From assembly GCA_020072565.1 (NCBI GenBank), contig JAIQGI010000068.1:1-37445 (forward strand): a stretch of 37,445 bases of DNA, in the 5' to 3' direction. Below are positions 25,144-33,437 of this stretch, one piece after another (within the stretch, counting starts at the first letter, position 1; each line of letters opens with the position of its first letter). The notes below the pieces were generated by a model. That model searched no databases, was not told the DNA's origin, and was given only the letters and a program-made list of their open reading frames with translations. The DNA comes from Terriglobia bacterium (GTDB lineage: Bacteria; Acidobacteriota; UBA6911). The position numbers and the translations under genes were made by a program.

Positions 25144-25979
25144 AACGGTACGTCCAGATTGCTGTTGTCGCGTCGTTGGTGGGCCTGATCGGTTGCCAGC
25201 AGACCGCCCCGAAGTTGTCCGAGGCAGATATCGCGGCGGTCAAGGCAAACCTCATCGATTGGGGCGCGGCGATTTCGTCGAAACACTACGACGCCCTCCC
25301 TGGACTCCTAGCCGCCGATTACTGGACGTTCCGGGACGATCAGCCGGACATAACCTCACGGGAGGCTGTGGTCGCATGGGCGAAGACGTGGGGGCCGGAC
25401 ATGCACCAGAGCTGGGTCGTCGACGAGGTCAACGGCTACGCCGACTTGGCCTTCTCCCGCGCGACGGTGTCGGAATCCGTCGCGCGACCAGACGGTACCC
25501 GGGAGTCCTCGCAGGCCGTGTGCTTCTGCACCCACCGCCGACAGCCGGACGGGACGTGGCGGATCAGCCGCGCCATCTGCCGCGATCGGAAGCCGCAGCC
25601 GGTTCAGGCGACGCATGTGTTCGACAACTGGGTGAAGTTGCTCGAGGCCGGCGATGTGAAGGGTGCGATGGATCTGTTCGCGGAGGACGTGGTCTAGTCG
25701 AGCCCGGAGAAGGACGACGCACTTGTCAATGGGAATGAGGCACTCAAACGCCGCATTGCGAGGACCTTCGCGTGGGCCAAGGCTTCCAACGCCGTGCTCA
25801 CGGTCGACCGAGAAGAAGTCGTGGGCAACTGGGCCTACGTGACCGCCTCCTTCTCGGCCACGTGGACCGAGCCGAATGGCAAGCAGTCCGAGGAGCGCAG
25901 CCGGTATGTCTGCGTCCTCAAGCGCGCCGCCGGCGGCCCGTGGAAGATCTGGCGCTTCACCTTCTTCCCGGAAGCGTGA
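25140..25979 (+). pseudogene. Two-domain SnoaL/DUF4440-like lipoprotein with an in-frame amber codon
   Basis: ATG 25140 follows CAGGAGAAT. The product has a lipobox ending LIGC (Cys19), then a SnoaL-like domain to about residue 155. A linker leads to a second similar domain, but a TAG at 25695-25697 (codon 186, in LFAEDVV-stop-SSPEKDD) cuts it. The same frame continues open for 93 codons to a TGA at 25977 with clear coding character (KQSEERSRYVCVLKR, WKIWRFTFFPEA). Read through, it gives about 279 residues, matching the 282-residue lipoprotein at 32035. TGG to TAG is the simplest explanation; a shorter functional protein or amber readthrough are alternatives. Confidence 0.8.
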
Positions 25980-26484
25980 GCAGCCGGTCGGCCGGCCCGA
26001 AAGGATGACCACGCGACCTGATTCGTGCTCGGCTTCGTCTGCATGACTGAAGGATAGGGAGTTTAAGCTGCCGTCTTGATCCACAGTGATTCGATCCGGT
26101 CGTGACAGTCCCTTCGTCCAGTTACTGATAAAGAGCGATATGTCAACTTTGGGGCCTGTACCCCACTAAAACAGCATTATACAGCTGAACTCTTTTGATG
26201 GATTCCGGCCTAAAACGCTTTTACAACTAATTGCAGGGGCGATTAGCCACTCTAAAATACCGCGTACCTATGCCGCCAAGATTCCCTATCCCGTGATATG
26301 GTGCGACGCGAGCGCATCACAGCTGTATCATACAAATGAATTTTCCTCAAAAAATATCTGATTGCTGACGAATCTGCTTGACACTGTTTCCGAAGCGCAA
26401 TTACGCTTTTTTTGCAGCGCATGGTTGATCATGACCGCTGCAAGATCCTGAATCAAAATCCGACGTGAGCGGGCTGGAGCTCCG
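25980..26484. other. Gene-poor AT-richer stretch
   Basis: No frame with a convincing start was found. The sequence is lower in GC than the flanking genes (for example around 26330-26410) and marks the entry to the second accessory zone. I see no hairpin or repeat that I can support. Confidence 0.35.
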
Positions 26485-26943
26485 AAAACAACCAGCTGGA
26501 TGGCGAAGCTTTGTCAGACGATTTCGACGGGAAGGTCCTCAATCCGGACGGCGTCGAGATCGATCTCCCATAATGGGTTTTCAAGCGGCTCAAGCAGCTC
26601 CGGCTCCTGGATCGCGACGCCGCGACCGGGATGCGCCGGATTCAGCATCGCATTTTCGGATTGATGGATCTCTGGGACGGCCCCGATTTCAGGCCTGACC
26701 GCAACTTCCGGGCGTTTGACCCGACCTACCAGCAGGCATGCTCCAAGGACAGCGGGTATGCGAACTCCTTCCTGAGGGCCATCGGGAGGGACTGCAGCGG
26801 TCTCGTGAACCCGGCAAGCGACATCACCGACAACCTTGAATCCGACCTCGACCACTCGCGGCTCTCCGACGAATACCGGCGCATGAAAGTGGATGAAGTG
26901 CTGCGGGCCGTGAAAGCGAAGCGACGGGTCAAAGCAGCATGAC
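26485..26943 (+). pseudogene. Decayed gene of unknown family
   Basis: One plus frame reads QLDGEALSDDFDGKVLNPDG, then an in-frame TAA at about 26571, then VFKRLKQLRLLDRDAATG and on to YRRMKVDEVLRAVKAKRR before the stop at 26940-26942. The composition is coding-like on both sides of the TAA, so I read it as one broken gene. The last codons overlap the ATG of the next frame (GCATGA). I do not recognise the family. Confidence 0.35.
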
Positions 26944-27085
26944 CACCGACTGGCGAGCAGCATACCGGCAGGAAAAGCGGCGCCCCGGATACGTTATCGA
27001 AAACGGAAAATCCATCATCAAAGTCCGGCCAGATACCTTGCGCCGCCGATGGCGAATCTCGCTCCCTCAGGAAAAGAGAAAAACT
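26940..27085 (+). pseudogene. Short coding remnant cut by repeat A
   Basis: An ATG at 26939/26940 overlapping the previous stop opens a frame reading MTTDWRAAYRQEKRRPGYVI and on to a basic stretch (DTLRRRWRISLPQEKRK). It then runs into repeat A copy 3 at 27086 and the rest is lost. The overlap suggests a former two-gene operon. Confidence 0.35.
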
Positions 27086-27223
27086 GCCGCATACCAGAGG
27101 TGTCCCAAAAATGTGCTCATACCAGAGGTGTCCCAAAAATGTGCCGTCCTGAATCTCTGCTTTGAGTTATGATGGCACCCAGCTAGCAAAAAGGGCCGAA
27201 TTGGGCCTGGTTTACATATTGCA
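27086..27223 (+). repeat. Repeat A, copy 3 (138 bp)
   Basis: Matches copies 1 and 2 over its full length and has the same orientation. It is followed directly by TTCCTATGTGC (27224-27234), the last 11 bases of repeat B, as if the rest of B had been deleted. Confidence 0.85.
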
Positions 27224-27423
27224 TTCCTATGTGCAGGACTTAGACCACGTTCCAGATTTCACACCCAATCCTGCCTTACTGGCAGTTTTCGTGCCAAGAA
27301 CCTCAAACTGACCCACTACCGACTTGGCGGTCGCGCTGGGCGACTTTCCCGGCCATATCGCATTCTGATAATGCCTCCCCAGGCTGGCGATTGGCGGGGC
27401 CGTTATGGCGAAATTCTGCTTGA

Positions 27424-27840
27424 TCTTTTACAACTATATTCCATGGTCCTTCCGCCACCTTCCAGCACTGGCTGCGGCGAGTTAAGAAGGAATCGGTCGA
27501 GTTTTGCCGGGGCCATAATGCTTGCGGAAGGGGGGATGATGATGGTGGTGGCGAACTTGATGGCGACAGCGCCACCGAGCATATTTATGATGCCGGGAAT
27601 GGTCCCCTTCAAGACGCCGCTCATGGGCGCGATCGCTTCGGATGGCCGGGTTGGTCCCCTGCAAAGGTGCCTCCGGTCAATCCCCTCCTTGGCTTCTGGC
27701 GTCCAAATCCTCCGCCGTTCCCTGTTCCAGACAGAGCGGTTGCCGCCAAACGGGTACGCCGATTTGCAGCATCGAATTCAAAGGACTATCCAACGTTGGA
27801 CAGGGACTTCCAGCAACAGCAATTTCGCGCAACCGAATGA
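27424..27840 (+). pseudogene. Open coding-like frame without a start codon
   Basis: A frame open for 138 codons from just after a TGA to a TGA at 27838 has no usable ATG. It encodes a Gly/Asp-rich stretch (GRGDDDGGGELDGDSATEHI), then GWPGWSPAKVPPVNPLLGFW and RPNPPPFPVPDRAVAAKR. A diverged form of the last part occurs at about 29330-29440 (PNPPPF). It may be the 3' remnant of a larger repetitive surface protein. No family is assigned. Confidence 0.3.
27642..27810 (+). repeat. Diverged repeat R, copy 1
   Basis: It aligns by eye with 29275-29445: shared GTCC-AATCCTCC-CCGTTCC and TGTTCCAG, then a palindromic TCCAACGTTGGA at 27789-27800. Identity is moderate with small gaps. Confidence 0.4.
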
Positions 27841-28062
27841 TCCACCCTCATCATTGTGTTAGAATCCGGTTTTAACAGAACGATTCTTGCCGGTATATTC
27901 CATAGAGATGGTGCTAGGAGCATACGACCGAGCCCATGCCAACCTGTTGAGCGGCAATAACGGCGCTTCGTAAAGGGAGGCTCTCGAAGTTACAGGATAC
28001 AGGAGCCAGGATAAGCGCCTCAGCACGACCTCGACATCAAAGGCGGCGAAGAGCAGCTAGAA

Positions 28063-28959
28063 ATGGATCCCATCCGAGGCCCAGGGAAACTCATGAAAAA
28101 AACCCTCAATGATCACGTCAACACGGCTATGATATTACTCAAACAGGGGCTTCGGCCTTATGTCGAGCAGACCTTCACGAAACGCTTTGGAAATAGCTGG
28201 CTGCAAGAGGCTGCGGAGGGCGTCCGCAACCGGGACACGGCTGATAGGATCAATCGCGGCCAGCTTGATGCCGCCGCGCTACTTGAGATCATGTGGAACC
28301 ATTGGCATGACCTTTTCAGCAACACGCTCACTCAGAACGAACGTACATTGGTGAGCGAGCTGTGGGGTAAGCGCCATAGCTTGGCGCACCAGGAGGAGTT
28401 CAGTTGGGATAATGCATACCGCACGCTGGACAGTATTGAACTCCTTCTCAGGGCGGTTGCCGCCGAGGAGGCGGATAGCGTAAAGATGCAGAAGGATGAA
28501 CTCCGCCGCATGATGGTTGAGGACGAAAGCCACCAACTGCCGTCCGAGGTTGCCATTTCAGTAGCCCCCCAGGGAGAACCCTATGAGCTGAAGCAGGGCA
28601 AGAAATGGGAAGCATGGACCCTCTCCAAGGGATATAAATTTACATGCGAAGGAGAGGTCTCAGAGGGTGTAAGCGTTGAGATGGGAAAGGGAACGAAAGC
28701 CACTTTCAGTGCAAGCCTTTTTGAGGCAATGCTGAATGAGTTTTCTGGCAAGACAATCGTAGGTGGATTTTCGATGACGGATCCGCCGACAGGAGGTCTG
28801 GGCTGGTGGGTTCAAAACAATTCCGGTAAGTATGGGAACAAGCTAACGCCGAGACATGCATCTTTTATCGCGGCGATACTCGTTGCCAAGGGTTATTGCA
28901 CCTCACGACAAAGTCATGGCATTCTCTTGACATTCCCGAAAATTGACAAACACCCCTAA
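28063..28959 (+). CDS. Swt1-type HEPN domain protein
   Basis: 298 residues from ATG 28063; an inner ATG at 28093 after CAGGGAAA is equally possible. Residues about 15-140 fit the Swt1-family HEPN domain: LRPYVEQTF at the start, LQEAAEGVRN, MWNHWHDLF, ERTLVSELWGKRHSLAHQEEF, then AYRTLDSIELLLRAV. The catalytic HEPN RNase motif R-H-x3-H is present as RHSLAH (Arg104, His109). HEPN proteins of this kind are metal-independent RNases in toxin, restriction and abortive-infection settings. Residues 170-298 are a separate domain I do not know (WEAWTLSKGYKF, GGLGWWVQNNSG). There is no partner gene on the same strand, so it may act alone. Confidence 0.7.
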   Translation: MDPIRGPGKLMKKTLNDHVNTAMILLKQGLRPYVEQTFTKRFGNSWLQEAAEGVRNRDTADRINRGQLDAAALLEIMWNHWHDLFSNTLTQNERTLVSELWGKRHSLAHQEEFSWDNAYRTLDSIELLLRAVAAEEADSVKMQKDELRRMMVEDESHQLPSEVAISVAPQGEPYELKQGKKWEAWTLSKGYKFTCEGEVSEGVSVEMGKGTKATFSASLFEAMLNEFSGKTIVGGFSMTDPPTGGLGWWVQNNSGKYGNKLTPRHASFIAAILVAKGYCTSRQSHGILLTFPKIDKHP

Positions 28960-29798
28960 ACCAAAAGTCTCCTGCTTTCCTGGGGCCGTCGACTCTGGTG
29001 CCTTTCCAGCGTGAAGTCCATTGATTCGGCTTCCAGGATTGGGCTGGCACCCTCAGTTTCGTGGGAATCCCGGCAGTTTCGGCTGTATTCCCGTCCAGGC
29101 TTTATCCCGACGTGCCCCAGGCACCGCCAGAGTCCAACACTTTGAAATCTATGGGACCCTCGATGGCGTTGGCGGTGCCGGTAGTGCTGGAGATAGCGGC
29201 GAGGCCACAGGCGATGCCCATAATATCAGGGTTTGCAGCTTCAACCCTGCGCTCATCGTCACGATCGCACTTAAGGGCGTAGTTGGGGACATGCAAGGGT
29301 GCTCCTGGCCAACCTGCCTCCTGGGTGTCTAGGGTCCGAATCCTCCTCCGTTCCTGTTCCAGCAGGCCGGTTGCGCTAAAGCTGGAAGGGCGGGCTGCAC
29401 AATCGAATCCACAAGACCGTCCAACGGTTGGACAACCTCTCTCGGTCAACGCCCGTCAGATGGACCCGTGGAAGCCGCAGCGTCCATCAGGACCGACCTG
29501 CCAGAACAGGGAATCACGTCATCGTCGCATAGGTGGCGGAGGCGCGATCGATAGGGAACAAGGATCAGAAAAACAGAACGGCAAGTAACGAAAGGGTGAT
29601 GACAGTCAGGCGCATGGTAATTTCTTTCATCGATACCCGCACCACAAGTTACTGATTCTGGAGCAATAATCGAACCATCCTCCTGAATCTCGGATTTGGG
29701 ACGCGGATAGAGGGCAATCGAAGGGAGGTCGATTGATTAGAAGCAGTTACGACTTGCCGTTCAGATTGTCGCCAATGGGGACGGTAGACGTTTACCCG
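28960..29798. other. Long non-coding stretch with repeat R material
   Basis: No frame with a good start was found. 29030-29100 shares GGAATCCC-GC--TTTCGGC and CCGTCCAGG with 34275-34335 and, more weakly, 33070-33120. 29275-29445 is the second R copy, ending in the palindrome GTCCAACGGTTGGAC. From about 29480 to 29798 I see nothing recognisable. Confidence 0.4.
29275..29445 (+). repeat. Diverged repeat R, copy 2
   Basis: Aligns with 27642-27810 and ends with the perfect inverted repeat GTCCAAC-G-GTTGGAC at 29419-29433. Confidence 0.4.
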
Positions 29799-30473
29799 TC
29801 ATCCCACCCTGGGCTGCTCGTCGTTATTCGGATCCTGCCGAGCGTGCTCATCTGGCCAGTATCGTTCGCGCAGAGCCTCGTGAACCTTGCAAAGACTCCA
29901 CGGTTGGATTGCTTCAGAGTCGCTCGCCTTGCCCCCGTGCCGAACGGCGACGGTCATTACGCCCACGTAGAACGAGTCGTCAATAAACGTAAGTGGTGGC
30001 AAGATGCTCGCAAGGCGTTCCGCATCATTGTCACGCTTATTTTCTGTTGACCACGCGAAATGGGCAGCAACCTTGTTCCGGAATGCGAAAACCTCTGGGA
30101 TGACCTTCGTGAGGTAGTAGTCTGGAAGCGGACGCCTATGGTCAAGTTTGTATGCGATGGCACCCACAGTCTGTACGTATTGGCATGCGGAAATTGAGTA
30201 CCAGTGGAACGCGCATGTAAGAAGGGTCTTTGAAATCCCATAGAATGATGGGTCATTCCCGCCGCCGAAATACCGCATCTTACCATCCGGATTCACTCGT
30301 TGCTTGACGGCCTGATCGCAGTGCACAGCCCGATGATAAAGGAAATCCATTCCATGACGCAGGCAAATGAGGGCCCAGTATTCGTTGGTGGGTTCGTGGA
30401 ACACGTTCCCCGGTGCCATGATGTTGTCGATGTGGTCCAGAATGGTGACACTCGTGTCAGTTGAACCCGCCAT
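29799..30473 (-). CDS. Hypothetical protein with HEPN-like R-x5-H motif
   Basis: 224 residues with GGAGGCATCACC before ATG 30473. No signal peptide. It looks helical, with His-, Tyr- and Cys-rich segments (WALICLRHGMDFLYHRAVHC, CAFHWYSISACQYVQ). Near the middle VFAFRNKVAAHFA (Arg132, Asn133, His138) resembles the R-N-x-H catalytic helix of HEPN-type RNases, though such motifs also occur in non-catalytic helical bundles. It stands alone on the minus strand, near the Swt1-HEPN gene on the other strand. The coding call is solid, the family tentative. Confidence 0.55.
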   Translation of the reverse strand: MAGSTDTSVTILDHIDNIMAPGNVFHEPTNEYWALICLRHGMDFLYHRAVHCDQAVKQRVNPDGKMRYFGGGNDPSFYGISKTLLTCAFHWYSISACQYVQTVGAIAYKLDHRRPLPDYYLTKVIPEVFAFRNKVAAHFAWSTENKRDNDAERLASILPPLTFIDDSFYVGVMTVAVRHGGKASDSEAIQPWSLCKVHEALRERYWPDEHARQDPNNDEQPRVG

Positions 30474-30666
30474 TGGTGATGCCTCCTCAAGCTTCCATTA
30501 TGGAAAAACGCGGATCCTTTTCGCAGGTCACCCTCCCACTGCCCTGAGGGAGGATTTCTATCGCAAGGGGGAACAAGCAAAATCCGGGAAATGGGTCCCC
30601 AGGTTTGCTCTTGAGATATCACGTTGACTTCCCGGCCTCTCCGCTCTAAGAGAGTTCTAGACCCCG

Positions 30667-30966
30667 CTACCTGTTGATTGAAGCGTTCACTCTGTCTTGT
30701 GCCTCCTTGCGAGCCAGGCGGGTCTCCTTCCACGCGATGATCGCAACCAACAGGACCCCGACGACCAGGCCCCAGCCCAGGCCATTGGTCAACCCGAGGC
30801 CGATTCCCAGTTCCTGCGGGTTAAAATTAGCCGGGTCGCGGAGGGGCAACATCTGGCGGAAGAAGCCCGGTGCGACCTTCCCGAGCAACACTCCGATTAC
30901 AGTTCCAGCGGCCCCGAAGCCTAAAGCCGGCCCCACGACAGTTGCGATTGCCTTCGTTACGTTCAT
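30667..30966 (-). CDS. Small two-helix membrane protein
   Basis: ATG 30966 is chosen for its GGAGGAG five bases upstream; the longer frame from 30996 lies in the kinase leader. The 99-residue product has two hydrophobic segments (ATVVGPALGFGAAGTVIGVLL and GLGWGLVVGVLLVAIIAW), a Pro/Asn-rich loop between them and a charged C-terminal tail (KETRLARKEAQDR). Function unknown. It is the first gene downstream of the kinase promoter block P3, about 145 bases from its TATAAT box. Confidence 0.68.
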   Translation of the reverse strand: MNVTKAIATVVGPALGFGAAGTVIGVLLGKVAPGFFRQMLPLRDPANFNPQELGIGLGLTNGLGWGLVVGVLLVAIIAWKETRLARKEAQDRVNASINR

Positions 30967-31063
30967 CTTCTCCTCCGAGTCTCGGACAGAAGACACCTAT
31001 CCGGGTGCCACCCAGTTTCTCAACAATTCGGTAGTGTGAAATGGTCTGGCCGATCTCGGGCAT
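30967..31063 (-). pseudogene. Kinase start fragment
   Basis: From ATG 31063 the frame reads MPEIGQTISHYRIVEKLGG and then leaves the kinase pattern near 31009. This is the first strand of a receptor kinase, matching those at 15831 and 18521. The frame continues in a different phase through the start of the small membrane protein gene and ends at 30827. It can only be a leader peptide. Confidence 0.65.
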
Positions 31064-31160
31064 GCGGGCCTCCGGTTCGGCAAGTCAGGTGAGATGCTTT
31101 GTGGTGGCGACATTATACGGGGAAGCGGCTTTTTCAGGAAAGGAAAAGGGTTGCCGCCCC
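31043..31160 (-). repeat. Kinase promoter/leader block P3
   Basis: Minus-strand block with GAAAAAGCCGCTTCC, TATAAT (ATTATA at 31112-31117 on plus), a 50-base leader with CCGGAGGCCCGC, and ATGCCCGAGATCGGCCAGAC. It is nearly superimposable on 32930-33045 and 34121-34240. It lies just upstream of the small membrane protein gene. Confidence 0.8.
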
Positions 31161-31354
31161 ATTGCGAAGGCAGCGGAAGGAACGGATCAGGGCACGCAAC
31201 ACGACAGCTCATTGGTCCGTGTCTTCCGCTGAGGCTGGGATCGGGAATAAACAGCAAGAGCCGCCCCGAGGAGTGGCCCTTGGATGCCTCGATGCTGCGG
31301 GATGATCTTAGACAAGGTCGACCCTCCGCCTTTATCTCACCCGTCAGTTATGAG

Positions 31355-31906
31355 CTACTTCTTCGGAGCGGGCTTGGCCTTGGTGGCTTTGACTGTGAAG
31401 GCCGTCCACCAAGTGCCGTCCTGTTCTTTTTCTGATTTTCCCGAGACAGACACTCGATCAGGGCTAACACTCCACGTATTCCGCCATCTGGTCGTTTTCC
31501 CGTCCCGGCTCGTGTCAATGCCGTTTTCAATGGAGACTCCATCCTTGAAGGTCGCTGTCATGATCCAAGTCGTGCCATCATCGCTGAAACCGTAGGAGGT
31601 GTGGACTTTCTTAGCAGGATCGTAGGAGAGAATTTCCAGACTACGCGATTCCGCGCCCTTGCCTTTCCATGTATGAAGAATCTCAACGAAAAAGCCGTTC
31701 AAGATCCAACGGCCCTGCATCCTCCAGTCGAGTTGGTACTCGGGTTCCTCCCGAGTGTCCTTCGCTGTCCCCACCAGCGTCCAATCTCCTACCCAGAGAT
31801 CCCACTCCTTAAGTTCCGGTCTTGGCTTGGGGGCTGGGGTTTGTGCCTGGGCGGCAACCGCAAAAAGCAATAGTATCAAGCCGACTGCAACAACAGTTCG
31901 TTTCAT
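31355..31906 (-). CDS. DUF1579-like exported protein
   Basis: From ATG 31906 (GGAG eight bases upstream) the 183-residue product has a signal peptide (RTVVAVGLILLLFAVAAQAQ). The mature part, with WDLWVGDWTLVGTAKDT, YQLDWRMQGRWILNGFF and ILSYDPAKKVHTSYGFSDDG, is the pattern of the DUF1579 family of small beta-barrel proteins, common in Acidobacteriota and Planctomycetes. Biochemical role unknown; the fold suggests lipid or small-molecule binding. It ends with Lys/Ala/Pro residues. It lies 128 bases after the lipoprotein gene on the same strand and may be cotranscribed with it. Confidence 0.8.
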   Translation of the reverse strand: MKRTVVAVGLILLLFAVAAQAQTPAPKPRPELKEWDLWVGDWTLVGTAKDTREEPEYQLDWRMQGRWILNGFFVEILHTWKGKGAESRSLEILSYDPAKKVHTSYGFSDDGTTWIMTATFKDGVSIENGIDTSRDGKTTRWRNTWSVSPDRVSVSGKSEKEQDGTWWTAFTVKATKAKPAPKK

Positions 31907-32034
31907 GGATTTCTCCTTCAAGGGTGCGAGAATGTAATGGAAGCCTGCGGAACATTCATGCACCACAGGTGGCTTGGAATGGCCTTCTCATCGACAGCCG
32001 ACCCCACCGATAATCCCCAGGCCCCAACATGAAG

Positions 32035-32883
32035 CTACTGCACCTTGGTCGAGTAGCCGGTCACGCACTGCCACCGGCCTTCGCGTTTCACGAACACATC
32101 GGTGAAACGATATTGACCGCTTGTGTCCTTGCCTGCTATCGAACTCTTCTCGGTCGACAGGCCAAGCACAATAGCCGTGTCACCAAAAACGAGAGCCTTC
32201 ATATCGCTAACCACCATCGACTCGGTCTTGGACGTATCGCTCTTCAGAGCGGAGAGCAACTGTTTCTTGTTGCCGACGAAGGTGGCGTAGTTTGCCTGGA
32301 ACTCGTTAGCCAGCATCCTTTCGAGCGCCGCCGTATCCTTCTTGAGACTGGCAGCGGCCCAATCCCTTTCGAGTTGAAAGAGGGCTTTCTCATCCTCGCC
32401 GCTCGCGGTGCTGCCTGGCAGAGGCTTATTGCTGTTGGCAACCAGCCAGTCCCATTTCCAGGATGCGTCACCCTGACGAGCGAAAACCACCATCCAACTC
32501 CCTCCGTCACTAAAGCCCGTCTCGCCTTGCGCCTTTGGTGTGGCCTTCATCGTCCAAGTCCCTCTTGCTACAGCAACCTCACCTGTAACACGCACATCCT
32601 CAACCGGCCCGCTGAACTCAATGCTGAACTGGCCGAAAAAAGGTTGCCATTGTGACCGGATTGCTTCCGCACCGACCATGACAGGGACATTCGCGTCCGC
32701 CCACACGGTCTTGTCCGTCATCAACGCGGCAACAGCACCAGCATCCCCGGCATTGAGAGCCTTCTCGAAATCACCCATTGACTTCTTGATCGCCTGCACA
32801 TCAGCAGGGTCATTGACTTTCTGGGCACAGGCGGAAAACAGCAAGAGCAAAACACACAGTATTACAGCGAATGTGGTCTTCAT
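32035..32883 (-). CDS. Two-domain SnoaL/DUF4440-like lipoprotein
   Basis: 282 residues with a lipobox ending FSAC (Cys19). Residues about 25-145 form one DUF4440-like domain (AIKKSMGDFEKALNAGDAGAVAALM, VGAEAIRSQWQPFF, GTWTMKATPK, GSWMVVFARQGDASWKWDW) and about 160-282 a second (LFQLERDWAAASLKKDTAALERML, YRFTDVFVKREGRWQCV). Tandem NTF2-like domains anchored to a membrane suggest binding of a small ligand. It is the intact counterpart of the broken gene at 25140. GGAG lies eight bases before ATG. Its start is nested within the frame opened by kinase leader P4. Confidence 0.85.
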   Translation of the reverse strand: MKTTFAVILCVLLLLFSACAQKVNDPADVQAIKKSMGDFEKALNAGDAGAVAALMTDKTVWADANVPVMVGAEAIRSQWQPFFGQFSIEFSGPVEDVRVTGEVAVARGTWTMKATPKAQGETGFSDGGSWMVVFARQGDASWKWDWLVANSNKPLPGSTASGEDEKALFQLERDWAAASLKKDTAALERMLANEFQANYATFVGNKKQLLSALKSDTSKTESMVVSDMKALVFGDTAIVLGLSTEKSSIAGKDTSGQYRFTDVFVKREGRWQCVTGYSTKVQ

Positions 32884-32929
32884 GGCTGCGACTCCAATTG
32901 AAATATTGGTTGGGATTGCTCAGCTGCGC

Positions 32930-33045
32930 GGTCTGGCCGATCTCGGGCATACAGCCCTCTGATACCGCACGTCAGGGTGTAAAGCTTTGTGGTGAGGCCA
33001 TTATACGTGGAAACAGTCTTTACAAGTAAGGAAAAGCGTCGTCCC
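32930..33045 (-). repeat. Kinase promoter/leader block P4
   Basis: Same block as P3 and P5. TATAAT lies at 33000-33005 (as ATTATA on plus) and the kinase ATG at 32950. The frame reads MPEIGQT and then diverges to AQLSNPNQYF, continues across the lipoprotein ATG in another phase and stops at 32810. So a leader peptide of 46 codons overlaps the start of the lipoprotein gene. Confidence 0.8.
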
Positions 33046-33437
33046 AAATGCCGCTGAGCGGGTTGTGAACCCAGCCCAATTCTGTCGGAATCCTCTGTAA
33101 TTGCTGCGGCATGCCAGTCTAGGGCCTATGAAGAGAAAGCTCCACCGATAATCTCAGTGGCCCGAAATTGAGAATGCCGGGGCGGTCGCCCTATCCCCCG
33201 ACGCTCACAGAACGATCTGGCCCCGGACCACTAAGTCGGCCCTCGGCGAATGTTTTACTCCCGATGAAATTCATGTTTGTTTCCTGTTATCACGGAGATG
33301 GTATCTGCTCTGAGCTAACGGTCCAACGGTTAGACAGGCTTCCTTGATTTTGTGCCTCGGAAGCAAGCCGAAAGGGCCAAGGCTCCGAGAGCAAGGGCAG
33401 TCGCCTTTTTTGGCGGGCACCCATAGGAGATGCCTCC
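33046..33437. other. Non-coding stretch between P4 and a membrane-protein gene
   Basis: 33070-33120 shares CGGAATCC, GCGGCATGCC and GTC-AGG with 34275-34335, so it belongs to the R material. GTCCAACGGTTAGAC occurs at 33321-33335, close to the palindrome at 29419. No gene is supported here. Confidence 0.4.

Noticed and set aside
25356-26084. 242-codon minus-strand frame across the amber codon
   Set aside because: Antisense to the SnoaL-like gene in GC-rich sequence; the plus frame matches a paralogue on both sides of the TAG, the minus frame matches nothing I know.
29320-29375. tRNA-like 3' end (GGGTCCGAATCCTCCTCC)
   Set aside because: It resembles a T-arm, but no acceptor, D- or anticodon arm can be folded upstream, and a diverged copy at 27690 has lost the arm; it belongs to repeat R.
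32029-32655. 208-codon plus-strand frame
   Set aside because: Shadow of the two-domain lipoprotein on the minus strand.
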